This document shows positions 1 to 8,335 of a stretch of 37,633 bases of DNA, piece after piece. The notes below the pieces were generated by a model that saw nothing but the letters and a program-made list of their open reading frames with translations, was not told where the DNA came from and did not search any database. Numbering within the stretch: position 1 is the stretch's first letter; each line of letters begins with the position of its first letter. A program made the translations under genes and the position numbers. This DNA is from Synergistetes bacterium ADurb.Bin155 (GTDB lineage: Bacteria > Synergistota > Synergistia > Synergistales > Thermovirgaceae), in assembly GCA_002070395.1 (NCBI GenBank), contig MWDE01000019.1:1-37633 (forward strand), written 5' to 3'.

Positions 1-170
1 CCTTTCGACGGGTTGTCCCCCTCCAATGGGTAGATGTTCACGCGTTACTCACCCGTCCGCCACTATCCTTGCACCAACAAGCAAGCTTGAAGGTACAAGA
101 ACCGTCCGACTTGCATGTGTCAGGCACGCCGCCAGCGTTCGTCCTGAGCCAGGATCAAACTCTCAAAAAA
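1..170 (-). rRNA. 16S ribosomal RNA, 5' end (partial)
   Basis: Read on the minus strand, this begins with the near-universal 16S 5' segment GAGAGTTTGATCCTGGCTCAG-like (27F primer site, about 145-166). It continues with the conserved GACGAACGCTGGCGG and the helix 6 region, up to GGCGGACGGGTGAGTAACGCG. Only about the first 165 bases are present; the rest lies beyond the left edge. The mature 5' end is placed at about 170 by analogy with other bacteria. The gene is transcribed away from recA, from the promoter at 259-287. The sequence fits Synergistota, but the fragment is too short for me to place it by eye with confidence. Confidence 0.97.
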
Positions 171-232
171 ATACTACCAAGATCCCGCACGCTTCCTGTC
201 CTGCCTATATACCCTTGTCAAGGTGCATGAAA

Positions 233-254
233 CTTGCCCGTTTTTAGGGGCAAG
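233..254 (-). other. Stem-loop in the 16S leader
   Basis: A perfect 7-bp inverted repeat (CTTGCCC/GGGCAAG) with an 8-base A-rich loop lies between the promoter and the 16S 5' end, within the transcribed leader on the minus strand. Leaders of rRNA operons commonly carry antitermination or RNase III processing structures, so that is the likely class of function. No U-run follows it, so it is not an intrinsic terminator. Confidence 0.45.
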
Positions 255-258
255 GGTT

Positions 259-287
259 ATTGTACAATGGCCTGGAGAAACTGTCAA
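259..287 (-). promoter_or_regulatory. rrn promoter (sigma70-type)
   Basis: On the minus strand there is a perfect -35 TTGACA (287-282), a 17-base spacer and a -10 TACAAT (264-259), five of six to consensus. It sits about 90 bases upstream of the 16S 5' end and just after the recA stop, so it is the likely rRNA promoter. I see no UP element beyond moderate AT richness at 288-345. Confidence 0.8.
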
Positions 288-352
288 TGATTAACCTACT
301 GTTATAACACTCGGCCGTTACGTGGTAATTTAGCTGAATTTCCGATGTTGAG

Positions 353-1474
353 CTACTTTTCTTCTTCTTCCAAGGTGAGGTTGAGGACGCCCTCTTCTAT
401 TTCCAGTTCGGCCTTTTCGAGCAGGTCCGTTTCCTCGGGCTCCTCTTCCGCGATGGGGAAAGCCATCCCCTCCGTGGCCTTGGCCTTGACAGCGGCTATG
501 ATCTCTTCCATCAGGTCCTGGTGTTCCATGAGATAGTTCCCCACGCTCTCCTTGCCTTGGCCGAGGCTTTCCCCCTTGTAGGCTATCCAGGAGCCTTTTC
601 TCTTGAGAATATCGTAATCGAGAGCCATGTCCAGGACCGATATCTCGGCGGGGATCCCCTTGCCATAGATCAAGGAAGCGTGAGCGGTCCTGAAGGGCGG
701 GGCCTGCTTGTTCTTGACGACCTTGATCCAGAGTTCATGACCCAGGTTTTCATCGCCCCTGGAGATGGACTTGCCCCTCTTGACTTCGATCCTTACGGAA
801 CTGTAGAACTTTAGGGCCCGCCCGCCGGTGGTTGTTTCCTGCGGTCCACCATAACCCATGGTGGAGATCTTGGCCCTGAGCTGGTTGATGAATATGACCA
901 CGCAGTTGCTCCTGGAGATGGCCGAAGTGAGCCTCCTCAGTGCGTAGGACATGAGCCTTGCCTGGAGGCCGACCTGGCTGTCGCCGATCTTGCCGTCGAT
1001 CTCTGCCTGGGGCGTCAGGGCGGCGACGGAATCGACTACGATCACATCGACGGCCCCGCTCCTGACCAGGGTTTCCAGTATATAGAGGGCCTGCTCGCCG
1101 CTGTCGGGCTGGGCCACGTAAAGATCCTCGATCCTGACTCCGAGGGAAAAGGCCAAACGGGGGTCCAGGGCATGCTCAGCATCGATGAAAGCGGCTATAC
1201 CCCCAGCTTTCTGGGCCTCCGCGAGGGCATGAAGCGCCAGTGTCGTTTTGCCTCCACCTTCAGGTCCGAAGATCTCCACTATCCTTCCCCTGGGGTATCC
1301 TCCTATGCCAAGGGCGATGTCTAGGGGGAGCACTCCCGTGGAGATCACTTCTGCAGGTGCCCCGGAGCTTTCCCCCAGGCACATGATCGCCCCTTCCCCG
1401 AATTTACTCCGTATTTCGCTCAATGCCTGATCAAGCACGTCTTCTCTGGTCATGGAGCTCTTCCGTTTCCCCAT
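353..1474 (-). CDS. recA: RecA recombinase
   Basis: RecA forms ATP-dependent filaments on single-stranded DNA, catalyses strand exchange and stimulates LexA cleavage. About 373 residues, normal for the family. Visible motifs: P-loop GPEGGGKTT (about residues 70-78), Walker [11 protein letters not shown], the DNA-binding L2 loop region ending in [15 protein letters not shown], and an acidic C-terminal tail rich in Glu. The P-loop is unusual: RecA normally has GPESSGKTT or GPESGGKTT. The ATG at 1474 is chosen; a GTG at 1480 that overlaps the thpR stop is the alternative, since the GGAGG at about 1485-1489 could serve either. It is the last gene of the long minus-strand cluster and follows thpR directly. 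I see no LexA box. Confidence 0.97.
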   Translation of the reverse strand: MGKRKSSMTREDVLDQALSEIRSKFGEGAIMCLGESSGAPAEVISTGVLPLDIALGIGGYPRGRIVEIFGPEGGGKTTLALHALAEAQKAGGIAAFIDAEHALDPRLAFSLGVRIEDLYVAQPDSGEQALYILETLVRSGAVDVIVVDSVAALTPQAEIDGKIGDSQVGLQARLMSYALRRLTSAISRSNCVVIFINQLRAKISTMGYGGPQETTTGGRALKFYSSVRIEVKRGKSISRGDENLGHELWIKVVKNKQAPPFRTAHASLIYGKGIPAEISVLDMALDYDILKRKGSWIAYKGESLGQGKESVGNYLMEHQDLMEEIIAAVKAKATEGMAFPIAEEEPEETDLLEKAELEIEEGVLNLTLEEEEK

Positions 1475-1476
1475 GG

Positions 1477-2073
1477 TCACTGCACCTCCAGGTCATTTGA
1501 GAATTCAAAAACCGCAATGGGAGAGTACCTGGGTCCTTCCGGCAAAAGATCGCTCCTCATCAGGGTCAGGGAAGACACAGTCCATTCACCCCAGGACTCG
1601 CTGCTGCTATTCATCTCTCTCAAGGCCCCCACGGGAAGATCCGCTCCCGGGGGTATCCTGGCCAAGGTGACATGAGGGTGAAAGGGCCTCTTTTCTCTTT
1701 CGATACCAGCGGCGACGGCAGCCCTTTCGGCGACGGCTGCCAACCTCTGCACCAGGTAGTCCTCGCCCCCGATCCCGGCCCAAAGGACCCTGGGTTGACG
1801 AAAACCGGGGAAGGCGCCGACTCCTGCCAGTTCCAGGGGGAAGGGCCTTGTCTTTTTAAGCGACAAGCCGTGTTCCAGGGCATTTTCAAGCTTGTAAAGA
1901 AGAGTATAAGGTATCTCCCCGCAGAATTTGAGCGTTATATGGTAGGCATCTTCTTTGACCCACCGCAGTTCCGGCATCATTTTCCTGAAGGGGGAAACCC
2001 ACCTGGACAGCTTTTCCTTGACCGCACCGCCTAGTTGGACGCAGACGAAACACCTAACAAGGTCACCCGGCAT
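1477..2073 (-). CDS. thpR: RNA 2',3'-cyclic phosphodiesterase (2H family, LigT/ThpR)
   Basis: 2H phosphoesterases of this branch open 2',3'-cyclic phosphates on RNA ends to 2'-phosphates and were first known as 2'-5' RNA ligases. About 198 residues, typical length. The two signature HxTx motifs are present: HITL near residue 45 and HVTL near residue 134. The start is set at the ATG at 2073, which has GAGGTG six bases upstream; an earlier in-frame start at 2091 has no good ribosome site. The gene overlaps the end of the pncC gene by 11 bases and ends at the recA start, so it is translationally linked on both sides. Confidence 0.9.
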   Translation of the reverse strand: MPGDLVRCFVCVQLGGAVKEKLSRWVSPFRKMMPELRWVKEDAYHITLKFCGEIPYTLLYKLENALEHGLSLKKTRPFPLELAGVGAFPGFRQPRVLWAGIGGEDYLVQRLAAVAERAAVAAGIEREKRPFHPHVTLARIPPGADLPVGALREMNSSSESWGEWTVSSLTLMRSDLLPEGPRYSPIAVFEFSNDLEVQ

Positions 2074-2590
2074 GACCGACACCTCTCGCACGCTTCAATG
2101 CCGCGACCATTTCTGTGAGAGCAAAGACGACGGCCATTTCACGGATCGCTCTCCTGTTTCCCTTGAAGAATTCAGCGAAGGTCTTTCCACCTGAGCGCGA
2201 AACCAGGGCGAACCAGACCAGCCCGACGGGTTTCCCCGGTGTCGCCCCTCCCGGACCCGCGATCCCCGTAACCGAACAGGCGACGTCGGATTCGAAAAGA
2301 TCCATAGCCCCGCGGGCCATCGCCAGGGCGCACTCTTCGCTGACGGCCCCGTGTTCTCGGATCAACTCCTTCGGGACCTTCAGGACCATGGACTTGGAAC
2401 GGTTCGAATAGCTGATGACCCCTCCAGCGAAGACGTCAGAGGAACCTGCGATATCGGTGATGGCCCCCGCCAGGAGACCACCGGTGCATGATTCGGCGCA
2501 GGAGATGGTCAACCCGCCGGCTCTCGCTTCAGCGAGCACCTTGCGTGAAAGGTCATCAACGAGGTTGGCCTTTTCTTTTTTTTCTTTCAT
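2063..2590 (-). CDS. pncC: Nicotinamide-nucleotide amidohydrolase (CinA C-terminal domain, PncC)
   Basis: PncC deamidates nicotinamide mononucleotide to nicotinic acid mononucleotide in pyridine-nucleotide salvage. This 175-residue protein is the stand-alone CinA C-terminal domain, without the N-terminal MoCF/COG1058 domain that full CinA carries. Visible signatures: AESCTGG with the nucleophilic Ser near residue 33, GGVISYSN, and SVTGIAGPGGATPGKPVG. The ATG at 2590 overlaps the pgpA stop as ATGA, which fixes the start; an in-frame upstream start at 2632 would lie inside pgpA. A cinA gene next to recA is a widespread arrangement in bacteria. Confidence 0.93.
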   Translation of the reverse strand: MKEKKEKANLVDDLSRKVLAEARAGGLTISCAESCTGGLLAGAITDIAGSSDVFAGGVISYSNRSKSMVLKVPKELIREHGAVSEECALAMARGAMDLFESDVACSVTGIAGPGGATPGKPVGLVWFALVSRSGGKTFAEFFKGNRRAIREMAVVFALTEMVAALKRARGVGHAG

Positions 2591-3051
2591 GATCGGGTCA
2601 GCACCCGCAAACCCCCGCCCAGGAAAAGCCATGATATCCCCCTGAGGATGAGGTTGGCCATGAGGCCGGCAAGGACGTCATCGGCCATTATGCCGAATCC
2701 CGCGGGCAGTTTTTCTACGTTCCTGACCGGAAAGGGTTTGATGATATCTAGGATCCTGAAAAGCCCCAGGGCTGGCAGGAAAAACCGGGGACCAAACCCG
2801 TACAGGGATACCCACATCCCCACTACTTCGTCGATCACGACTTCCGATGGGTCCTTCACGCCTATCCGCTTCGAGTAGGCCCAGGATGAGACCCCCCCAA
2901 GGACTGAAAACAGGATTATCAAAGCCGCGTTGATGGGGAAGAGCATTGCCGCCGCCACGGCGGCAAAGGACGCCACCGTCCCAGGCATCCCGGTGAGGAA
3001 CCCCAGTCCAAGGCACGTGCTCACCAGTCCGTCCAGGCGCCATTGTCTCAC
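2587..3051 (-). CDS. pgpA: Phosphatidylglycerophosphatase A
   Basis: PgpA removes the phosphate from phosphatidylglycerophosphate to give phosphatidylglycerol in the inner membrane. 154 residues, within the family range. Features seen: an N-terminal hydrophobic segment with GTVASF-like GxxGxxASF, the metal-binding VIDEVVGMW, the FRILDIIKPFPV motif (family FRxFDixKPwP) and GIMADDVLAG near the C-terminus. It starts with GTG that overlaps the rimO stop as GTGA, so it is translationally coupled to rimO and to the following pncC. In many relatives pgsA occupies this place between rimO/rodZ and cinA. Confidence 0.93.
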   Translation of the reverse strand: MRQWRLDGLVSTCLGLGFLTGMPGTVASFAAVAAAMLFPINAALIILFSVLGGVSSWAYSKRIGVKDPSEVVIDEVVGMWVSLYGFGPRFFLPALGLFRILDIIKPFPVRNVEKLPAGFGIMADDVLAGLMANLILRGISWLFLGGGLRVLTRS

Positions 3052-4343
3052 GGTGCCACAACCTCCCCGACCAGGTCGTGCTCCAGGGCTTCAAGGACTT
3101 TGACCTTCACGAACTCGCCGGGCCTGACCGCCGTCTTCAGGCTCGCCTCGACCACCCCGTCGACCTCCGGGGCTTCCCGGAAGGAACGACCCTCGAGGTA
3201 CCCCTCCCCCGGATGGCATTCATCGACCAGGACCTTGAGAACTTCGCCCTCGAAGGTCCTCTGCCTCTCGTAGGAAATCCTCTCCTGGAGTGAGAAAAGC
3301 CGTTCCATGCGTTCCATCTTTACTTCCTCAACGACCTGGCCTTCCATTTCCGCGGCCGGCGTCCCTTCTTCCGGGTAAAAGGGGAAGACGCCGACCCTGT
3401 CAATGAGCGCCGTCTGGAGGAACTCCAGTAGTATTTCAAAGTCTTCATCGGTCTCACCAGGGAAACCCACCATCAGGGTGGTCCTCAGGGCGAACCGCGG
3501 GTCCAGCGAACGGGCGAAGGAAAAAAGCCCGAGGGCCCTGTCACCCTCGCTCCCCCCTCGGTTCATGGCCTCCAGGACCCGGTTTGAGGCGTGTTGAACG
3601 GGCAGGTCCATATAATTCAGGAAAAGGTCGCTCGAAGCCACTCTTTCGATGAGACCCCTGCCTACTCTACCCGGGTGAAGGTAAAGGAGCCTGAACCATA
3701 GGTCCTCCCCCCGGAATCGGTCCTCGAACCCGTCGATAAGTACGCCGAGGTCGACCCTGTCCCCCAGGTCCCGCCCGTAGGCTGAGAGGTCCTGGGCAAC
3801 AAGGCAGATCTCCTTGGCACCTTCCGAGACCAGCCTTGCCGCCTCCCGGTATACTTCCTCCGGCGGGACACTGGCGAGGCGACCCCTGATGCCCGGAATG
3901 GTACAGTAACTGCAACGGTTGTCGCATCCCTCGCTGATCTTAAGGTACCTGGTCCAGGCGGGTGAGCCAGGGAGCAGAACCCGGTCCTGGCACAGGCTCC
4001 CGCCGTTCATCGCTTTAGCTATCGTCTCGAGGTCCCCCACCCTTGCGAAAAGGTCAGCCGAAGGGATTTCCGACCTGAGATCCTTCTCGTACCTGTTGAC
4101 GAGGCACCCAACGATCCCCAGAAACTTCAGCTTCCCCGATCGACGGAGGATCTCGAGGTCCAGGATGGCATCGATGCTTTCCTCCACCGCTGGGGCGATG
4201 AAGCCGCAGGTATTCACGATCGCCCCATCGGCTTCATCGGTGGAGGACACCATCCGATGACCTCCCCTTTCAAGGATCCCCGCAATAACCTCGCTGTCAA
4301 CCTGGTTTTTTGAACAGCCTAGGCTGAGAAGGAATAGTTTCAT
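3048..4343 (-). CDS. rimO: Ribosomal protein uS12 methylthiotransferase RimO
   Basis: RimO is a radical-SAM enzyme that adds a methylthio group to the conserved aspartate of ribosomal protein S12. 431 residues. Domains in order: UPF0004 domain with three Cys (SLGCSKNQVDSE near residue 9, NTCGF, VGCL), the radical-SAM domain with CDNRCSYCTIP carrying the CxxxCxxC cluster, and a C-terminal TRAM domain (from about residue 365). SKNQVDSE distinguishes RimO from MiaB. The start at 4343 has only a weak ribosome site, so translation is probably coupled to the rodZ-like gene that ends nine bases upstream. Confidence 0.96.
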   Translation of the reverse strand: MKLFLLSLGCSKNQVDSEVIAGILERGGHRMVSSTDEADGAIVNTCGFIAPAVEESIDAILDLEILRRSGKLKFLGIVGCLVNRYEKDLRSEIPSADLFARVGDLETIAKAMNGGSLCQDRVLLPGSPAWTRYLKISEGCDNRCSYCTIPGIRGRLASVPPEEVYREAARLVSEGAKEICLVAQDLSAYGRDLGDRVDLGVLIDGFEDRFRGEDLWFRLLYLHPGRVGRGLIERVASSDLFLNYMDLPVQHASNRVLEAMNRGGSEGDRALGLFSFARSLDPRFALRTTLMVGFPGETDEDFEILLEFLQTALIDRVGVFPFYPEEGTPAAEMEGQVVEEVKMERMERLFSLQERISYERQRTFEGEVLKVLVDECHPGEGYLEGRSFREAPEVDGVVEASLKTAVRPGEFVKVKVLEALEHDLVGEVVAP

Positions 4344-4351
4344 CGGTGGGG

Positions 4352-5233
4352 TTAGAGCCTTTTCATGGACCCGTCGGGGAGTAATTCGATCGTGACGACC
4401 TCGCCCATCCTGCCGATGGGTTCGACTTCCCGACCGCCCCAGGTCAACGACACCGCCCCGGCGCTCCCAAACCTAATGGTCGTCCGGGAATCGATGCTGG
4501 TCTCGTAGGAATCACCGGCGTAAAGGGTCTTCTGGACCTTTCCCCCATCCCCTCGGTTAACCCCGATCCAGCAGGGCCCCTTGGCCCTGATCGTCAGCAT
4601 GCCAACGGTCGCGGGCTTCTCCGCCGGTGTTTCATTCTCGTGCCCGGGGAGCCAGGACGTGTCTTCCCGCCCCAGCTCCTGCGTGTCCTCCCGAAGAGCG
4701 CCGGCGTCTGGCGCGGGGTGGTTTTCAACGGCGATATCAGTAGCAATATCGGGCAAGACCTCACCCGACGAAACCGCCACGTCGCCCGGGATGACCTCTT
4801 CCGCAGGAAGAGTGGGGGGCTTTACGCTCATGAGGTCCTTTTGCTGCCATATCAAGTAAAGGGAGATGCCGATCGCCAAAAAGAGAAAAAGGAACATCCA
4901 CGCTTTTGAAACCTTCTGAAAACCCTTTTGGGGCGGCATGTACTGTACCAGCGACTCGGTGAGACCCTCCTTCTTCGGGAGGGATCGGAAAACCTGTTCG
5001 TACTCGGACCAGAGGTCCAGGGAGTCGATCGCCTCAAGGTAGGCTTTGACGAATCCCCTGGCATAGATACTCTGGGGCAGCTCCTGGAGAGAGCCTTCCT
5101 CAATGGCCTCCAGGAAGGGCAAGCGAATCTTTGTCCTTTCGGATATTTCCGAAAGCTTCAGGCCCTTTTTCCGGCGGCGCCCGCCGGCTTCCTCACCCAG
5201 CTGTACGGCGTTCCTTGTCTCTTCTTCAGTCAC
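4352..5233 (-). CDS. RodZ-like helix-turn-helix membrane protein (DUF4115)
   Basis: 293 residues with RodZ architecture: a cytoplasmic HTH_25 domain (about residues 17-85, with LKLSEISERTKI and IYARGFVKAYLEAI), one transmembrane helix (about 110-130), a Pro/Glu/Asp-rich linker, and a C-terminal beta-rich DUF4115 domain (about 205-290). RodZ links MreB filaments to the elongasome and sets rod shape; that role is inferred from architecture. The GTG at 5233 has AAGGAG six bases upstream and overlaps the end of rpe. Its place ahead of rimO-pgpA-cinA-recA matches the rodZ-pgsA-cinA-recA order of other bacteria. Confidence 0.85.
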   Translation of the reverse strand: MTEEETRNAVQLGEEAGGRRRKKGLKLSEISERTKIRLPFLEAIEEGSLQELPQSIYARGFVKAYLEAIDSLDLWSEYEQVFRSLPKKEGLTESLVQYMPPQKGFQKVSKAWMFLFLFLAIGISLYLIWQQKDLMSVKPPTLPAEEVIPGDVAVSSGEVLPDIATDIAVENHPAPDAGALREDTQELGREDTSWLPGHENETPAEKPATVGMLTIRAKGPCWIGVNRGDGGKVQKTLYAGDSYETSIDSRTTIRFGSAGAVSLTWGGREVEPIGRMGEVVTIELLPDGSMKRL

Positions 5234-5930
5234 GGAGCACTCCTTCCAGGGCCCTTGCCCTGATCTTCCTCACGGCTTCATGTGGCTCGGGAGTGTTGAA
5301 GATGGCACTGCCAGCTACGAGCACATCGCACCCCCCCGCGACGACCCGGGCCGCGTTATCGGGCCCTATACCCCCGTCGATCTCAACGAGGTAATCGCAG
5401 CCGAGGGCTTCCCTCCAGCAACACAATAGCCTTGCCTTTTCCAGCGACCCGGGTATGAAGGCCTGCCCCCCAAAACCAGGGTTGACCGACATCACCAGGA
5501 CAAGATCGACGAGCCCCAGGACAGCCCTCAGGGTCTCAACCGGGGTCCCTGGATTCAAAGTAACACCGGGAGAGCAACCCAGGTCCCTGATCTCCTGAAG
5601 CACGCGATGAAGGTGAGGGGTCGTTTCCTGATGGACCGTCAGGACCGTCGACCCAGCCTTGGCGAAGGCCTCCAGAAAGTACCCGGGCTTTTCTACCATG
5701 AGGTGGACATCGATAACCGTATCGGGCCAGCGCCTACGGCAGGCCTCGACCAACGCCGGGCCGTAGGATAGGTTGGGGACGAAATGCCCGTCCATGACGT
5801 CGAGGTGCAACCAGTCAAATCCTTCTCGAAGAGAGTCAACAGAACCCCCAATGTCCAGGGGGTCCGCCGAGAGCAGAGAGGGGGCTATGATCGGCCTCTC
5901 CTTCCCCCTTACTGATAGCGGTCCTGCCAC
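5226..5930 (-). CDS. rpe: Ribulose-phosphate 3-epimerase
   Basis: Rpe interconverts ribulose 5-phosphate and xylulose 5-phosphate in the pentose phosphate pathway. 234 residues, a TIM barrel. Motifs: IAPSLLSAD near the N-terminus, HLDVMDGHFVPN, VHLMVEKP, MSVNPGFGGQ and EIDGGI, which carry the metal-binding His/Asp residues. The only canonical in-frame start is the GTG at 5930, which lies inside the end of the PASTA gene, with a G-run five bases upstream. This adds about 14 residues before the barrel. The 3' end overlaps the rodZ-like gene by eight bases. Confidence 0.95.
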   Translation of the reverse strand: MAGPLSVRGKERPIIAPSLLSADPLDIGGSVDSLREGFDWLHLDVMDGHFVPNLSYGPALVEACRRRWPDTVIDVHLMVEKPGYFLEAFAKAGSTVLTVHQETTPHLHRVLQEIRDLGCSPGVTLNPGTPVETLRAVLGLVDLVLVMSVNPGFGGQAFIPGSLEKARLLCCWREALGCDYLVEIDGGIGPDNAARVVAGGCDVLVAGSAIFNTPEPHEAVRKIRARALEGVLRD

Positions 5931-6994
5931 ACGAATTCCCCCCCAAGGTAAATGGTCACCGACGATTGCCCTACGTAGGGGGCGTCCAGGGATATATACT
6001 CTCCTGCCGAGGCCTGCCGGTCGAGAAGGACCCTGGTTCCGTTCCCATCCACGATCTCGATCCTCACCGGCATGGACCGGGCGAGGGGTGGGACCTGGTA
6101 CCGGATCCTCGCGATCTTGTCACCCGGGGAAGGCGCCGGAGCTGGAGGAGCTGTCGGCTTCTCCTGGCTCACGGCCGGCCCTGGGACCGGTGGAGAGGCA
6201 GGAGCGACCTCCGTGGGGAAGGTGACCGTCTCTCGCTCCTCTTCCGCAGGAGATGAAGCTTGCGGGGCAGGCTCCTCAGGCTTCTTTCCCGTGGCCACCA
6301 CAAGGTTGACCACCCCGTCGGGAGCAAGGGTCTTTCCGGGCTTGGGATCCATATTCATGACCATCCCCGCCGGCGTCATGTAGGTGTACTCGTACTTGAC
6401 GGACCCGACTTTCAGCCCGCTCTGGACGATGATCTGCCTGGCGATCTTCTCGCTCCTCTCGAGGACATCAGGCACGACGACCTTCCCCCCAGTCCTGGGG
6501 GGGCCAAGGCTGACCAGGAGGTCGATCCTCCTGCCGGGCGGTACCATCACCGGCGACGCCGGGCTCTGCGCGACGATAACACCCGCCGGTCTGCTGTCGC
6601 TGTGGACCTTGACCACGTCACCTACGTCGAATCCCGATTCCTGGAGCCTGGTGACGGCCTGACCGTACTCCATTCCCCTCACATCGGGTAGAGGCTGCCG
6701 GTCGCCCCCTTTGCTCACTTTAAGGATCACGATCTTGCCTTTATGGATCCTCGAGCCGGGTTCAGGCCACTGGGAAACCACCTCTCCGGCGGGCTGAACG
6801 GAATCAACCTTGTCTATCCTGACCAGCAAACCCATCTTCTCCGTCAAGCTGACGGCATCGACGACGGGGGAACCCGTGAGGCCGGGAACGGCTACATCTC
6901 TCCCGCCGAAAAAGATGGTGTAAAAGGCGAAAACCCCGGAGCCAGCAATTACGAGGATCAGTACCAGGAGGGTGATCTTGAACAGTCTTCGCAT
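5909..6994 (-). CDS. PASTA-domain membrane protein without a kinase domain
   Basis: 361 residues: a short cytoplasmic start, one membrane helix (about residues 7-28), then three PASTA repeats (about 33-95, 100-165 and 172-238, each with a VPDV/VPGL-type start), a Pro/Glu-rich linker and a C-terminal domain of unknown type (about 290-361). PASTA repeats bind muropeptides or beta-lactam-like ligands and are usually the extracellular part of Ser/Thr kinases (PrkC/PknB) or class B PBPs. No kinase or transpeptidase domain is encoded here. In many genomes prkC lies near rsmB and rpe, so this may be a kinase-less derivative at the same locus. Start: ATG with GGAGG eight bases upstream. Confidence 0.88.
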   Translation of the reverse strand: MRRLFKITLLVLILVIAGSGVFAFYTIFFGGRDVAVPGLTGSPVVDAVSLTEKMGLLVRIDKVDSVQPAGEVVSQWPEPGSRIHKGKIVILKVSKGGDRQPLPDVRGMEYGQAVTRLQESGFDVGDVVKVHSDSRPAGVIVAQSPASPVMVPPGRRIDLLVSLGPPRTGGKVVVPDVLERSEKIARQIIVQSGLKVGSVKYEYTYMTPAGMVMNMDPKPGKTLAPDGVVNLVVATGKKPEEPAPQASSPAEEERETVTFPTEVAPASPPVPGPAVSQEKPTAPPAPAPSPGDKIARIRYQVPPLARSMPVRIEIVDGNGTRVLLDRQASAGEYISLDAPYVGQSSVTIYLGGEFVWQDRYQ

Positions 6995-7006
6995 CTTGCG
7001 ATCCTC

Positions 7007-8335
7007 CTATGCCCTTTTGGTCAGTACCGCGATGAAGAAACCGTCCAACCACGGCAGTAGCGGAAGGATGTAATTTCCCCACGGTCTTCCCCGGATGAGA
7101 CAATGATAGGTGTTGTGGGGCGGCATTTCAACAATCCCGGGCCTATCTTCCATTGTTTTCGCCACCACCTGCTCATTCTCCTCCCTGAACAGGCTGCATG
7201 TTGAGTACAGGACGGCGCCGCCAGGGGGAGATAGGTCAATCGCTCTGGTCAGCAGTTTTGACTGGAGGGAGGCCAGTTCCTTCAACTTATCGGGGGAGAA
7301 CCTCAACTTTCCGTCGGGATGCCTGGCCCAGGTCCCGCTCCCTGAACAGGGTGCATCCAGGATCACCAGTCGCGGCGGAGTAAGGGGCTCCATTTCCAGC
7401 GCATCCCCCGAGCGAAGGATGAAACGGTCACGGGATATGCCGAGCCTGGCCGCCTCCTTTTGGGCGGCGCCTATCCTAGAGGCGGACAGGTCCCACCCTT
7501 CCAGGTGACCCCCAGGTCCTTTCTCGAGGAACTGGAAGGCTTTGACACCCCTCCCCGTGCACATATCGAGGACGGGACCACCCGAATAGACCGAGGAAGC
7601 CACAAGCCCGACGATCATCGAGGATTCCGTCTGGGGTGTGATGCATCCCTCCTGGTAGCCCGGGATCGAAGGCGGGTGTCCGCTGGAGGCCATCCTCAAG
7701 CTTCCTTCGATAAGGGGCGACGCCCAAGCAGGCTGGCCGGCTTTTTCCAGGGAGGCTATTACCGACGGTGGGTCGCACCGGGGGGATACCCTCAGAGAAA
7801 GGTAGGCCTTCATTGACGCGAGCCTCACGATCTCCTTCGCCAATTCCCGCCCCCACGATGCCGCCCAGAGAGCGCCAACCCTACCCGGTATCCCGGAATA
7901 GAGGCAGGCATCCCTGAAAAGCCGGCTTGATCTCAGCCTGGCCACATGATCGGGGCTCTCCCTGGCCGCCCTGCGAAGGACGGCATTCACCATCCCCGGC
8001 TCCCGGCCTTCCCCCTTTTCCTTGACCCATTCCACCAGGGCATTGACCAGGACCCTGGGCGAGAAATGCTTCAGCTCGCAGACGCCGGCTATACCTAGAA
8101 CAAGAGCATCCCCGGCCGCCCGGCTCATCGCTCCAAGGGGTCTTCCGGTCAGTTCCCGAGCCATGAGCTTCCAGAGAGCGGCCCTCCTGAGGGCCGCGAA
8201 AACCAGCGACGCCGCGAGGGTTCTTTCCGTTTCGGGAAGGGTTTCCGTCCTCTTCCTGAGAGCTTCGCTGGCGAAGTCTCCCGCGGCGACATCTCTCCAG
8301 GCCAGGAGCGAAGCTTCTATGCCCCTGCCTTTCAA
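7007..8335 (-). CDS. rsmB: 16S rRNA (cytosine-967-C5)-methyltransferase RsmB
   Basis: 442 residues: an N-terminal NusB-like RNA-binding domain (about 1-140) followed by a Rossmann methyltransferase domain. Motifs seen: VLDMCTGRGVKAFQ (SAM site), DAPCSGSGTWARHPD with one catalytic Cys, and YSTCSLFREENE with the other. It starts with TTG (8335), which overlaps the stop of the DUF6391-type gene as TTGA. GAGGTGG lies about seven bases upstream, so the upstream reading frame is expected to feed ribosomes into it. The C-terminal part is somewhat diverged but complete. Confidence 0.93.
   Translation of the reverse strand: MKGRGIEASLLAWRDVAAGDFASEALRKRTETLPETERTLAASLVFAALRRAALWKLMARELTGRPLGAMSRAAGDALVLGIAGVCELKHFSPRVLVNALVEWVKEKGEGREPGMVNAVLRRAARESPDHVARLRSSRLFRDACLYSGIPGRVGALWAASWGRELAKEIVRLASMKAYLSLRVSPRCDPPSVIASLEKAGQPAWASPLIEGSLRMASSGHPPSIPGYQEGCITPQTESSMIVGLVASSVYSGGPVLDMCTGRGVKAFQFLEKGPGGHLEGWDLSASRIGAAQKEAARLGISRDRFILRSGDALEMEPLTPPRLVILDAPCSGSGTWARHPDGKLRFSPDKLKELASLQSKLLTRAIDLSPPGGAVLYSTCSLFREENEQVVAKTMEDRPGIVEMPPHNTYHCLIRGRPWGNYILPLLPWLDGFFIAVLTKRA

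Noticed and set aside
193..221. Second rrn promoter (P2) from TTGACA at 216-221
   Set aside because: No acceptable -10 lies 16-18 bases downstream; TATATA is too close.
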